From Miscanthus floridulus (lineage: Eukaryota > Streptophyta > Magnoliopsida > Poales > Poaceae), in assembly GCF_019320115.1 (NCBI RefSeq), contig NC_089582.1, forward strand, positions 119,581,856 through 119,645,855: DNA of 64,000 nucleotides, written 5' to 3'. The position numbers were made by a program, and so were the translations under genes. Positions 45,118-56,398 of this stretch are shown here, one piece after another. A model generated the notes under the pieces. That model saw only the letters and a program-made list of their open reading frames with translations, was not told where the DNA came from and ran no database searches. Each line of letters begins with the position of its first letter. Position 1 is the first letter of the stretch.

Positions 45118-45344
45118 TGAATCACCTAGGGGCTTGGGGGCTACACCCGCTGGTGCACTCGCGCGCACCCGCTGATAAAACAAAAACCTCCCCCGCTAAC
45201 AACACAAAAAACCCTCAGACGGTTCTGCCCAAACCGCCTAGGGACTCAGGGGCTACACCTGCGGGTGCACTCACGCGCACCCACTATTGAGGCAAAAATC
45301 TCCTAGACGATTCTGCCTGAATTGCCAGAGGGCTCGGGGGCTCT
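45118..45344 (+). repeat. Repeated polypurine-tract modules before the 3' LTR
   Basis: A module of about 110 bp, GATTCTGCCTGAAT-like, then CTCGGGGGCT, then a TGCACTCGCGCGCACCC-like segment, occurs two to three times. The last copy ends GGGCTCGGGGGCTCT directly before the LTR and is the functional polypurine tract; the earlier copies (GCTTGGGGGCTACACC, ACTCAGGGGCTACACC) look like duplicates of it. Confidence 0.65.
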
Positions 45345-46572
45345 TGTCGGGTTCATAAACCTGGAGTCCCTCGCGGACCGTCTTTCCCATAAAGGCTCGG
45401 CCCAAGCTGACAACGCACAACTCATGGGCCAGCCCAAGAGTCTAAACAATAGGCCAGAAGGGCGGTCCAGTCATCGATTAGAAGGTCTGGCCGAGGAGGA
45501 GCAGTGCTCGCTTATCGACTCTGGCCCACCTCTCCGATCAAAGCGCTCACTTCGGACTCCAACCGCCTTCGGACAGTCTCTCTGACCAAAAGACCTGGCA
45601 AAGCACTACCTCTGACTCTAACCCCTCATCTCCGACCAGGGTATGCAAAGACCCTGCTCACTGCTCTTTTCCGACTGACGCAACCAGAGCCGACTAGGAC
45701 CAACCGACCGGGGACGTCCACCCGGAAAGAACCAGTGAATAAACGGAGAAAAGCAAGGCAAGACGCACAAGTCAAACCACAATACTAGGGACTGCACCCT
45801 GTACACATGCAGGAATAATTCTCTGCAACCACCCTGACATAAACAGTGTTGTAGGCACCGATATTTTTCCTACAGTATTATGGGCGCCATCAACTCCTAT
45901 ACGATGAAGCCCCCCACATGCCTTCTAGGCGCCAACAGTGTTGTGGGCGTCAGAATTTATTGTACCTAGTGAACATGGTGAAACTCCTCACATGTCTCTA
46001 GGCATCAACAGTTTATGCAGGTACCGACATCTGCCATACCCAAAACAAGACGACATAACCTCCCACATGCATCCAACATCCAAAAGTGTTGCGGACGCCT
46101 ACCCTCATCCTATATCTGCCGACGTGGGCAACAAGATTTAGAAGCATACATACTCTCTCTCTCTCTCTCACTTGTAAAGCCACTCCCTTCATCTATAAAA
46201 GGGGATACGCTCTCTCCCAAGAGACTCAGCTAATCCAGATCGATTAAGTTCACTAGCTCACAGCCATAGAACTGCCAGGTTCGAACCTCAAGCACACGCT
46301 TGAACACTTAGCTCATAGGAGAGCTTCTGTCGCTCTCTGCCCTTCCGACCAGATCTCTTGTGCACCCCATCTTTTTCCTTCTCGTTTGTAACCCCACTGT
46401 AAACTTCGAGTACCTAGGCCCAGGAATAAAGTCACCGACCGACTTAAACTGGACATAGGGCACGTTGCCTGAACTAGTATAAACCCTGTGTCATTGAGTG
46501 CTAGGCCACCTCCGATCATAACGTACGACAAAACTACAAATATTTATTTATTGGTCACTTTCTGCACCGACA
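45345..46572 (+). repeat. 3' LTR of the old gypsy element
   Basis: It starts TGTCGGGTTCATAAACC, ends GCACCGACA and is followed by the CAAAT target duplication. It aligns end to end with the 5' LTR but has diverged heavily. A TA-rich CATCTATAAAAGGGG near 46190 is the likely TATA box. Confidence 0.92.
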
Positions 46573-46834
46573 CAAATTCTCTTAGAATCGATTGTCCTGT
46601 TTTGCTGCACTACTTCAGTAGTACTTTTCAGCGAATGAATATTATTTTACTTTTACAACAAATTAGCATAAGCCAAATTTTAGCGAACAGGCCCATAACT
46701 TTTTCGAGGATGGAAAATCTATGGGGACATCATTTAAATAACATATTTAGTTATTCATAGAGGGGTTTTCATCTCTGGATGTGTCTTTCTCTTGCTTTCA
46801 AATTATTCCCTGCCAAAAAAATCAAAGCGATTTA

Positions 46835-47156
46835 GGGCAGTCCCAATGCTAGAAACTACGTATAGTTTCTATACCTATTAATTTTTATAGACACTATGTA
46901 TAGAAACCATGGTTCCAATGGATAATTTCTACAGAACAACTTTTTATCCAATCACATACACTCTCTCTCCATTCGCTACCAATCACATCCCTTCGTGTCT
47001 TGGTTCTCGTGTAGACATGGTTTCTAACTTAGACCCGGTTTCTATGATTTTTGTTCTCTCTCTTCAATAACTATCTTGCCACATCAGCAAAATGCTTAGG
47101 TGGCAGTACAATTAATACCCATAGAAACTATAATGGTTTCTGCATTGGGAGTGCCC
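46835..47156. mobile_element. Tourist-like MITE with TTA target duplication
   Basis: The left end GGGCAGTCCCAATGC and the right end GCATTGGGAGTGCCC are inverted copies with one difference over 14 bases. Both flanks are TTA (46832-46834 and 47157-47159), the signature of PIF/Harbinger-derived Tourist elements. The 322-bp interior is non-coding with repeated GGTTTCTA-like motifs. Confidence 0.88.
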
Positions 47157-47159
47157 TTA

Positions 47160-47804
47160 TAATTTAGAATGGAGGGAGTACGTATTAGTAAAATTTGTTA
47201 GGACTCTCCTCAAGGAATTAAAGTCACCATAGCATACATAAGTTTCGAGACAACCTAAGTAAAGTCATCTTCTGTGTTTTATCATTTTTACATAATTGAA
47301 AGGTGGTGCTTAGGGCAAGGCAAAGGATGTGAAAAAAGTCAGCAAAATCATGGAGATCGTCTTAGAGCGATTGAGGACTTTAAACCTCCAATTGTTATAA
47401 CCTCAAACATTAGCGAGATTTGAGTTATTACAGATCTTGTTAATCCTTTCATGGGTGTCCTGTGAGCTCTTCTGTGATTTTTTTTTTCATAAAACAGTGA
47501 CGTTGCTTTCTTAAAAGCAGAGGATACATTAAAAAAAAAAACTACTGTTACTACATTCGGTTGGTAACCGGATAACTCTACCATGGATATACTCCTCCCA
47601 ACCCACAGCCGTAAACGATCGTGGATTATTTACTGCTGGCTGATTTTGTGTGAGAGAAAAATACTATTCTTAACTAGAAATTTACTATCGTTTACGAACA
47701 AGTGAACAGGCTGCCAGGTGATCTGTTTGTCCATAGCAAACTGCCACGTACCAAAACCTTTTGTGGAGCAGCGTTCTACCGTGTGAGCATAGCAATTTCA
47801 CCCA
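47160..47804. other. Intergenic upstream region of the DUF630/DUF632 gene
   Basis: It contains one worn MITE-like sequence at about 47612-47720 with GCTGGCTGATTTT and GAGAGAAAAATACT, related to the element at 54312-54425. Nothing else is recognisable. Confidence 0.5.
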
Positions 47805-47814
47805 TCATATAAGG
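47805..47814 (+). promoter_or_regulatory. Candidate TATA box of the DUF630/DUF632 gene
   Basis: TCATATAAGG lies about 335 bases before the ATG and is followed by a long C/T-rich leader without a competing long frame. The start site would be near 47835-47845. Confidence 0.5.
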
Positions 47815-48145
47815 GGTCATCACTCCTCGCAACCCCACAAACCCCAAATCTTCAGCCCCACATTAACAAATCACGCAAAGATTCCTCTGCCATCATCACC
47901 AGAATTTAGGGCCTCCTTCTTCCTCCCCGAGCCCCCCTCTCTTCCCCCCTTTTTCCCCACTAGCCCACACCCACAACCAACAAAATTTCACTCCTCCACC
48001 ACGCACCTGACTCACGGTCGCAGTCTCACACCCCCCGCTGCTTTGACTTTGACTGCCCCTCTTCCCCCATCCTCACTCCCCCTACTCCACTCTAAACCCT
48101 GCGCTAAACCTTGGCAAGGGTAGGGGTAGGGTACGTTCGCTATCG

Positions 48146-51100
48146 ATGGGGAACTGCGCCGCCTCCCGCCTTGCCGGCGGCGGCGGCGACGGCGAGGACC
48201 CCGTGGCTGTGTGCCGCGACCGGAAGCGCCTCATCAAGGCGGCGGCCGAGCGCCGGTTCGCGCTGGGCGGCGCGCACGCCGCTTACGCGGCGGCGCTCCG
48301 TTCCGTTGCCGACGCACTCGACGTCTTCGTCGCGCGCCACACCGCGCCGGCGCCGATCCTCATCACGCTCCCCACCCCCAGCAGCTCGCCCCCGGGTTCC
48401 CCCAAGCCAGCGCAGGTTCAAGTGCAGGGGCTTCCCTCTCCCGCCACGCCGCCGCCTCCGCAGCAGGAGGAGGGGGCCGAGGAGGAGGCGCCGGCATCAC
48501 CGGCCACCGCGGAAGATGGGGGCGGCGGCGTGCAGACGCTGGAGATGGGTTGCCCGTACTACTGCCCATCCCCGGCGACGCCGCCCCCGCCCCCTGCGGC
48601 ATCGGCGGTCGGCGGGTGGGACTTCTTTAACCCGTTCTACGGGACGGAAGAGGTGGCCACGGCCATCAGCGACGAGGAGATGCGAGCGGTGAGGGAGCGA
48701 GAGGGCATCCCCGAACTGGAGGAGGCAGAGGAGGAAGAGGAGGGGGCGAAGGCGGTGGAAACCAAGCCCCCAAAGGCAGAGGCCTCTCTTGGAGTCTTAA
48801 CGCCCCAAGAAGAGGCTAAAGATGTGTGCGAGATGGCGGCGAACAACGGCGGGCTGGAGGTGGCCGTGGCGCCGCAGGGGCGCGAGCTGCTCGCGGCGCT
48901 CAAGGAGGTGGAGGAGCTCTTCGCGGCCGCCGCCGAGGCAGGCAAGGAGGTGTCTGGCATGCTCGAAGCCGCCACGCGCGTCCCCGAGCTCAAAGGTCCA
49001 GCCTTTACCGCGCTCCATTCCTTTGCTTTTCCTCCAGCGATTTGGCACTCTCGTTGTAGCTTGCTCGATCTATGCTACAAACATGGTGCCGCAATGGTCA
49101 AATCCCTTTTGCTGTTTCTGGAAATCGCAGTAAAGCTGCGAGTTTTGAGTCGTTTGGACAAATATGTTATCCAAGGAAGCCCTTTTGTTATTCCTAGTTG
49201 GGTGAAACCTTTTTATTATATACTCACGAGTCCGGATGGCATGGAATGAGATTACTGTTCTTATTTTAGGACCCCCTGCACCTCTGGAGTTTAGACAGAC
49301 CGTATGTCTTTTAAAAGTGCCTTCAAATATTCCTGGCTGATGTAATAGCCGTCCAGTGTCAATTTGTTATCATCTCTTCTGCTTTGCAGTCATTTCATGG
49401 GTCATTTTGCATAGCTAGTTCGATGCTAGTATTTGCTGTGCTCCATTGCAAAAGCGATCCTTTTGGGCTGCAAAAGGCTAAAGCTGTGCTGCTTGATCAC
49501 GAGCATCATGAGTCTGTACTGTTGCGAAGATAGAACAATAGTAGGAGTGTAAAAAGCTCTTGGAGTCTTGGTTTTGTTGGTACCGGCAATCCATGTCCAT
49601 AGTTACCACTTTATCAGTTGATAGTATATTTCTAATGCCTTCGAATAATCATATTAACTCTACAATTTGTATCCTGGTGCAGAAAATTCATCAAAAATAA
49701 TTCATGCCATCACATGGCATCGGTCTCCGTCATCCGTATCCTCATCGTACAGGAGCGAGCTGGGAGCAAGCTCAAATAGTTTGTCATGGACAGACAAGAG
49801 TGAAACTAAGAGTGATATATTCGAAGACTATGGTGGAATGAAGTCAGGAAGTCATTCACAGACTTTGGGGAGACTGTATGCTTGGGAGAAGAAACTTTAT
49901 GAAGAAGTCAAGGTGGGTTTTGTTCATTGTTCTTGAATTTTCACAAGTTCTTGGTCACTGCATATGTTGGACTCCTTTGACAATTGATTTGGTAGCATAA
50001 TTATTGGAATGCCATTATTCTCTGAATGAGTAGCCACACCTCTTTCGACCTGTCCAGCTACTGATTGTTTGAGCCAGGGGATATGTTATGTGATGTCTCC
50101 TTATAGAAACCCATATTGATCTGATATTTTCTGAAATTGAGAGCACATGCTTTATTTTCTCAATACTTCATGAGTAGTATGTGTTTCTTATGACCATTTA
50201 TAACTTGATCTTTTCCCTCACTGCGGAGCAGTCATCCTAGGGTGGTCCAACAAGCTAATCTGTTGTCCTGTCTGGTATTGATTTCTTGTACATCTGTGTT
50301 GACACAATTTGAGCTCAATCCTGTGCAGGCTATAGATCAAATCCGACAAACCTATGAGAAGAAATGTGTTCAGCTGAGGAACCAAGATGCCAAAGGTTCA
50401 GAGCTGCGTTGTGCTGAAAAAACTAGGACAACTGTTAGAGACTTGTACACAAGAATCTGGGTTTCTCTACGGGCGGCAGAATCTATATCTGATAGAATAC
50501 AAAAGTTACGGGATGAGGAACTGCAGCCACAACTCGTTGAGCTGTTGCAGGGGTAAGCTATCCTCCGTTTATGTATAGGACCTGTTGTGTAATTTTCATC
50601 ATTTCAATTGGCACTGATGAATTGGCTGCCCTTTTGCAGCTTTACAAAATCTTGGAAAATAATGGTTGACTCACATGAAACCCAGAGGCAGATTATGTTT
50701 GAGGTGAATTCATTTACATGTCCTGCTTATGGCAAATTCTGTAACGATGCACAGCGTCATGCAACTCTGAAGTTGGAGGTTGAACTGAGGAATTGGAGAT
50801 CCTGCTTTATTAGCTATTTCAATGCTCAGAAAGCATATATCGAAGCTCTTGATGGCTGGTTATCGAAGTTTATTCTGACCGATACTATCCGGTACTCCCG
50901 AGGAATCTCATCAATTGCTCCAGATAGAGCTGGTGCCCCAACTCTAGTTGTGATTTGCCATGACTGGTACACTACAATGTCCAAGTTTCCAAACAAGCGG
51001 GTCGCCTTCACCATGAGGAATTTTCTCAGAAGTGTGAGAGTGCTATGGCTGAAGCAAGGGGAAGAGCAACAGCAGAAAAGAAAGGTGGACAGCCTGGCAA

Positions 51101-51522
51101 AAGAGTTGGACAAGAAGGTAACTGCCTACAAAAGAGCAGAGAACAGGATCATTGGCACCAAGCTTCTGGAGCATAAGCCTGAGATAGATGCCAAGCAGCG
51201 CATGGAACACTTGTCGGAGAAGAAAGAGATGCTCAACGTCCTGAGGAAGAGGATTGAGACAGAGAAAGCGAAGCATCACACCTGTATGCGGGATACACAC
51301 GATGTCACTCTCAACGGGTTTAAGATCGGCCTAGCCAGCATCTTCGAATCGATGGCTGAGTTCTCGAAGGATTCGGTGAAGCTCTACGAAGACCTAGCAC
51401 GAACCCATGACAAAGATTCAGAGAAGGCTGCTACTGATAAACGGCCCTGCGTCGGTGGGCCATACTCGCACATAGCGGTGGATGACATGAGTAACAGTGA
51501 TCTCCATGTTAGGACCTCCTAG
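48146..51522 (+). CDS. DUF630/DUF632 protein (NRG2 / APSR1-like), four exons, 728 aa
   Basis: Exons 48146-48995, 49683-49912, 50329-50552 and 50640-51522 join in frame through GT-AG introns. The N-terminus MGNCAAS has Gly2 and Cys4, a pattern for myristoylation and palmitoylation, so plasma-membrane attachment is likely. It is followed by the DUF630 helix pair (CRDRKRLIKAAAERRFALGGAHAAYAAAL). Residues 70-220 are Pro- and Glu-rich linker with the family motif GGWDFFNPFY. DUF632 starts near residue 245 (ELLAALKEVEELF) and continues through YAWEKKLYEEVK, TYEKKC and SWKIMVDSHETQ to a coiled coil rich in Lys/Glu. Known members act in nitrate signalling (Arabidopsis NRG2), phosphate response (maize APSR1) and leaf shape (rice REL2); which applies here is not decidable. 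The first donor (AAAG then GTCC) is weak but the join is exact. Confidence 0.93.
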
Positions 51523-51971
51523 CTAGTTGCATTGCCCCAGTTTTTGGGCCCCTAGAATCTCTGTCTGATTTTAGCCTGTAGAGAGTACCATGTTTGGTTG
51601 GTTGGTTGCTTAATGTAGGGTCATTCTTGTGGGCAACTTATGCTTGTAATTATTCTTTTAGCTTGATATCGGTGGGGATTCGCTCTATCTTGGTGCTGCT
51701 CTTTCCATGTGATGCCGTTTACCCTGTCAGGTGCCCGGCCATCGCCATGTGCCAATGCGCACCGGGCTGAAAATTCACTGCGCACTGCATTTGTTAACCA
51801 ATGGGAAAATGTTACAAAACGCCCATCTGATCATCTGATGAGCTACAGAAAATTCACGCTGCCAGTGTGCATACTTCCGTAAGCAGGAACGGTTGTCGGC
51901 TTGTCGCTTGCCAGCTCTTAGGGGAGGCTATCGTTGAGTTGGACACTGTCATGCAGAGAGGAACGGACGGC
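51523..51971. other. Shared 3' spacer between convergent genes
   Basis: About 450 bases separate the stop codons of the DUF630/DUF632 gene (plus) and the RING-H2 gene (minus). It must hold both 3' untranslated regions. I see no canonical AATAAA; TGTAATTATTC near 51645 is a possible plus-strand signal. Confidence 0.5.
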
Positions 51972-53102
51972 CTAGACCGCGCGCCTGCACAAGGGGCAGG
52001 AGGCGTGCCGGAGCAGCCAGCCGTCGATGCACGGCAGGTGGAACGTGTGGCGGCACACCGGCAGGCTCCTAGCGCTCTCGCCGGCTTCGAACTCCTGCGG
52101 AGGCAAAGATCGTCAAAAGAGACACAAGCACACTGGCTGCGGCCTGCAATCGTGTCGAGATATCTGCAACGCACCAACGGATGGCAGTATTCTATCAGCA
52201 GAAACACAGTACCTGGAGGCAAACCGAGCAGGCGATGAGCTCGCCGCTGGCGTCGACGTTGCTGCGCTCGGTGAACCTCACCACGGGGAGCGCGTCGATG
52301 GCGACCCTCGCCATGCCGTTGGTGCCGCCCGTGCCGAAGATGTCTGCGTGGTCTCCATGCAAGACCGGTGCCTCCGCTGCACTCATCTGCAGGAACCGAC
52401 GGAGTGCCATGGAAGTGTAGGTGTGAATTGTGAATTTGTGATAGTGGTGCGCGAGCGGTGAGGCCACACGCAGTGTCATGCGCACGCACCTGGCTCTCGA
52501 CGGCGTTGAGCACGGCGGGGTCCACCTTCTCGCGCACGAGGCGGCCGCTCAGCAAGCTCCAGATCACATCGAGCTACAAACCAAGAGACCAAGGAAGCGT
52601 GCGTCAGTACGGGAGGCAGGCGACCGGCCGGCGAATACGTCTTTGAAACTGGGCGCCGGCCGTCGCAGGCCGCAAAGCGAGAGCGGGCACCGACCACGTA
52701 GACGACGCTCCAGATGGCCGGCTCGTCGGAGCGCCACAACGCGAGGGACGAGTCGACGACCTCCATGGACACTAGCGCGCCCGTGATGCCGCCGACGCCC
52801 GTGCCGCGCAGCACGCCCGTCTCCGTGGCCAGCCCGATCAGCCCGCCGGTGATCGCGCCGAGGACCGTGCCCACTGCCAGTGCCAGCATCGGTCGACGAA
52901 TGAATCAGCTAAAGCTCAGACGTCGAACGTAGTTTCGCTAACCGACTGACTGACCTGTCGCGAAGACGCAGGTGACGAGGCCGCGGGCGAGGCTCTCGGC
53001 GCCCCGGGCGGCCAATGAGCACACGACGGCGCGCGCCCCGGCCGCGGAGAAAGCAGGAGCAGGATGGAACTGGGAGTCGGTGGACGTCGTGTCCGTATCC
53101 AT
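51972..53102 (-). CDS. NEP1-interacting-like RING-H2 E3 ubiquitin ligase, five exons, 235 aa
   Basis: In gene order the exons are 53102-52955, 52873-52695, 52573-52490, 52386-52213 and 52094-51972, all GT-AG and in frame. The N-terminal 30 residues are polar. A hydrophobic Gly/Ala-rich part follows (LVTCVFAT, then [20 protein letters not shown] across the first junction) with two to three likely membrane segments. The linker contains [18 protein letters not shown] and the family block [12 protein letters not shown]. The C-terminal RING-H2 has C190, C193, C209, H211, H214, C217, C228 and C231 in the C3H2C3 spacing, with Trp221 at the usual E2-contact position. Family length is about 220-240 residues. 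Arabidopsis NIP1/NIP2 anchor a phage-type RNA polymerase to thylakoids; other members are ER or plasma-membrane E3 ligases. The substrate is unknown. Confidence 0.92.
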
Positions 53103-54012
53103 GCTTGCGCGATCGATCGATCGATCGACCTCGGGGACCGGAATGGGTGTGGTGAGAAATTTGATGGACGCGGAGGAGGAGACGTGCAATCTGTCGTCGA
53201 CGACGACCCTAAAAGGGAGGGTGGTGGTGGCGGAGTTCGCAAGGTTAGGTCGGAAAATCTCCCATCCCCTGTTTGTTGACGCAGACGTGTGCGTGCGGGT
53301 ATTTGACTGCGGCGAGGTGTAGGCCAGGGTAGGCGCGCTCCGCCACGTCCGCCGTGCGCCAATAGCGCACGCACGAGGCATGGCGTCATGGCGCCCGCCG
53401 GCGCAACTGCGAGAGCCTAGTATCTTCGTTCTTGTCCGGTGTCGGCACGAGGAATTGGTGCGTGGTCTATCAGCTATAAATCAGCATCAGCAGCCGACTT
53501 GCCGTAGAAAATATCCGAACAGCTCCGGACCGGGCCATCGCCAGAGTCGATCTCCAATGGAAAAGGGCCGGCAGGTGGTTGGCGTTACGAAACGAAACGA
53601 TGGTGGTGGCTTGTCTCTGTTGCGTCTCATCCTTCGGCCACTCGCTCTGTACCCGAAAGGAATCGGCTACTCCCTTGTGCTCCCTCCGTACTTGGTTCTT
53701 CGGGTGCGTGCGTGGCTGGTCGTGGTTGGTTGTTCGGGTGCGTGCCGGCTGCGGAAACTTGTGTGCTGCAATGTTCAATCCCTGTGGGCTACAGGTGAAC
53801 GGTAACGGAACGAATGTACGAAACCGTCATCTAGAAGACGCTAGTACGTGGCCGGAGAAATGGACCGGTTGTTTTCTTTGTGACAGGCAACCGCGCGTAG
53901 AGTACAAAAGTAGAAAGATATATTGTCCATTTGTCATACTGATTGATTAGTTTAATCAATTCTCGAGTCATGCGGTTCGGCGTGTTATTACCGGATACGG
54001 GCCTCGTCGCCA
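53103..54012. other. Upstream region of the RING-H2 gene
   Basis: It holds the 5' leader and promoter of the minus-strand RING-H2 gene. Four and a half tandem GATC units lie at 53110-53128 just before its ATG. The GC-rich frames at 53380-53805 and their reverse show no recognisable protein. Confidence 0.5.
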
Positions 54013-54014
54013 AA

Positions 54015-54279
54015 GGGCTTGTTTGGCACATTTTTTTTAAACAGCTTTACAAACAGCTTTTTTTTAAAGTAAAACTGAGCTGTTTTAGAAAAAAGTGCTT
54101 AACAAAATAACTCCACCGACAGCTCACGAGAGAAAGAGCTAGGATAAGTTACTATTTTCAGCTTCATCCCCACTCATGTCTTTACGGGAAGAGTAGAAAA
54201 ACAGCTTTGATCCATGAAACTGTTTTTTTGAAAATGGGTGTTCGAAAAAAAGTCACAGCTTCATGTGCCAAACAGACCT
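54015..54279. mobile_element. MITE with TGTTTGGCACA inverted termini
   Basis: GGGCTTGTTTGGCACAT at the left pairs with a right end whose reverse complement is GGTCTGTTTGGCACAT. Long internal arms (AACAGCTTT / AAAAGCTGT-like) extend the inverted symmetry. It is 265 bp and non-coding. A target duplication is not clear. Confidence 0.7.
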
Positions 54280-54311
54280 TAGTACGTATGGTGACCGATG
54301 TGGTAAGGCCT

Positions 54312-54425
54312 CTCTGTTCGGCTGGTCTATAAGCCGCTTGTGCTGATTTATACGACTGATTTATTAAGAGAGAAAAATACTGTACCATGGCTGATAAGCC
54401 GGCTTATAACGGCAGCCGAACAGAG
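54312..54425. mobile_element. Short MITE with CTCTGTTCGGCTG inverted termini
   Basis: The 13-base ends CTCTGTTCGGCTG and CAGCCGAACAGAG are perfect inverted copies around a 114-bp element that contains the common grass MITE motif GAGAGAAAAATACTGTA and a second inverted pair around ATAAGCCG. Related worn copies lie at about 27672, 47612 and 56399. Confidence 0.72.
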
Positions 54426-55012
54426 CATCTGGCTTCAGTACAACCGTACATGAGTAGTATCTGGGAACAAATTATGGGAGCTCTACCCTATATTTCAGGT
54501 GCATGATTTTTCATACGATTGAATTGCAGACAATGAATTACTATCTACTGTAGCTACTACATCAAACAGCCGCAGCCAAATAAGTTACTGCGAGCCAATG
54601 TATATGTCAAATAAGTAGTATCTGGGAACAATGATTTTTATAGTCAAACAATAACAAAACTATATGTTGAATGAACAACAATTTCATAGCGGAGATGCTC
54701 CATATAATCGAATTAGTTGAGTAGAGCTGGAAAACTAGAACGGAACAGTCCCAACAGGCCTCTATAACCTATTATAAACGTCACTTTAACAGTACCTAAA
54801 GTGCTATGCATTATAAGCTTTTTTTCCCCCTTATATACAAATAATACAATCCTGCAAGGGGCCGTGGCACCGGTCCATGTGCATAAGAGGGCCTTGTTTT
54901 CTAATCTCGGGCCGCTGGGATGCTTAGAATGCGGGCTATCAGGTTAGACACTGGGCCAGGCACCTTGCACGCAGATTTGGGCTGGGAAAAGCTTTGGTCC
55001 CTTCTGTCGCCG
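54426..55012. other. Intergenic DNA, nothing recognised
   Basis: AT-rich sequence without a recognisable gene or element end. A GC-richer stretch at 54850-55005 borders the Pack-MULE-like element. Confidence 0.4.
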
Positions 55013-55540
55013 TATTTTCTAGAGATACACTGGAAAAAATGCATCTTCTTTATATGGTTGTTTTTTTAAACTTACCTGTATGGTCCAAAACGAATTTTTT
55101 TTCTTTCTATGGTCTTCCGTCCGTTTTTGGCACTTGACGGTGTTAAGTAAGGGTAAAATGACCATTTTACTCCTGGCGAAAAAAATAAAATGCGGTGTCT
55201 GCTGTATATTTGAAGTAATATCACGCAAATAAGTTCACATATAACAGTGCATAATAAGAAATATAATCAAGTACACAAATACATTGCAATAAAATGAGCT
55301 TATCAAATGCATAAAAAATTGCACAAATGCATTGCAATTGACCATAGTTGACACATAAATGGACGACGTCAGCCTTGAGCGTCTCCTGCATGCACCGATG
55401 GATCATGGACGTTGCGCAATGCACGTAAGACTCGATCTAATTAACTGCATGCAGACACGTACGAGCAGCCAGTTGGTGCTTGACTTGACTAGCAACTACC
55501 GATGGAGATGGAGTGCAATGCAACTGGCCGCATCACTTGC

Positions 55541-55685
55541 CTGCAGCTGGAAGGTCAAGGTGGAGGCGTTGCAGCGGCCGCGCTGGAACTGTACGGAGCC
55601 GATGTAGTACGTCCCCGGAGACAGCACCATCGTCACCGCGCGCGCCGGCGGACCCGCACGCCGCCTTCCTCGCCGTCATCAGAGG
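55541..55685 (-). pseudogene. Captured polygalacturonase exon fragment inside the Pack-MULE
   Basis: The minus strand encodes KAACGSAGA and, after a one-base shift in a CG run (about 55637-55646), VTMVLSPGTYYIGSVQF and ASTLTFQLQ. This is the N-terminal part of a GH28 polygalacturonase, a pectin-degrading cell-wall enzyme, upstream of the catalytic NTD and DD motifs. The fragment is bounded by an acceptor-like TTGCATGCAG and a GC donor (CAG then GCAAGT), so the captured piece looks like genomic DNA with splice sites and not a processed copy. No further exon is found on either side. It cannot make an active enzyme. Confidence 0.72.
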
Positions 55686-55745
55686 CTGCATGCAATGACA
55701 TTCGATTGTTCAGAGATTATCAGAGTCAGCACAGGTCAGGGATAT

Positions 55746-56110
55746 TATGCATGCAAGCTACTCCTATGCAGAGCTAGCGCGACGAGGAAAGGCAACGCAA
55801 CGCGGACAAGCGAACGGTCGGCGTCGGCAAGGTCGACGTACGTCCGCCGACGGCATCGGCGCCGGCCTCACCCCAGCGTCCGCCACCACGAGGCCCCCGC
55901 GCGCTGCACTAGCCGGGCGAAGGCGCTTCCCCCACGGCGGCCAGCGATGGGAGTGGTGCCGGGCGGAGGTGGATCCGGCGGATCCGGGGCCGGAGATCCC
56001 GGCGGCGGCGCCCTCCCCATTCTCTCTTCTTTTTTCTCTTTCACCCGCTCGGTCTGGAAGTCTCGATTTCCGCCCGCTCGATCGGACGTGGCACAGGCAG
56101 AAAGAGCATA
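55746..56110. other. GC-rich segment of unknown origin in the Pack-MULE
   Basis: Open frames run on both strands through a Pro/Gly-rich stretch (minus: PAPDPPDPPPPGTTP). I recognise no domain. It may be a second captured fragment or the promoter and first exon of the same polygalacturonase donor gene. Confidence 0.35.
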
Positions 56111-56398
56111 AGGGTAATTTAGATATTTCGCGTATCTATGAGTGGAAAAGCTAACAGAATACCATAATTGTTTTGAGACCATGTAAGTTAAAAAAAAAAG
56201 TCATAAAAAAGATGTATTTTTTCAGAGCCATACAAGTAAATATCTCTATTTTCTATCTCACAGGTTTTTTCTTTTCTTCATTCAAGAGAGATCTGATGTG
56301 TTTCTGTCGTGTAATCTTGGAACAATAAATAGTAATCTCTCGAAACGGGAAGTGATGAAAGTGTGAAACGTAGGATTTACGTACGAAGCACTACTACG

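Larger units (their letters stand above)
34242..46572 (+). mobile_element. Old, complete Ty3/gypsy element (12.3 kb) with target duplication CAAAT
   Basis: LTRs of 1232 and 1228 bp flank a plus-strand gag-PR-RT-RNase H-integrase region and a 3-kb noncoding tail ending in a polypurine tract. CAAAT precedes the 5' LTR (34237-34241) and follows the 3' LTR (46573-46577). About one base in five differs between the first 215 bases of the two LTRs, mostly transitions, so the insertion is old, unlike the Tat-type element at the left. A solo LTR is nested inside. Confidence 0.95.
55022..56246. mobile_element. Pack-MULE-like element with perfect 9-bp target duplication
   Basis: TATTTTCTA is present directly before (55013-55021) and after (56247-56255) the element. 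The ends are GAGATA and TATCTC. Behind them, long imperfect inverted arms match: GAAAAAATGCATCTTCTTTAT with AACTTACCTGTATGGTC at the left, against GAAAAAATACATCTTTTTTAT and AACTTACATGGTC on the complement of the right, with a small deletion in the left arm. A 9-bp duplication and long inverted repeats define the Mutator superfamily. No transposase is present. The interior carries a GC-rich segment of genic character and a polygalacturonase exon fragment, so it is a gene-capturing MULE. Confidence 0.88.

Noticed and set aside
53380..53950. Open frames upstream of the RING-H2 gene
   Set aside because: Frames overlap on both strands and give no recognisable protein; treated as promoter-side intergenic DNA.
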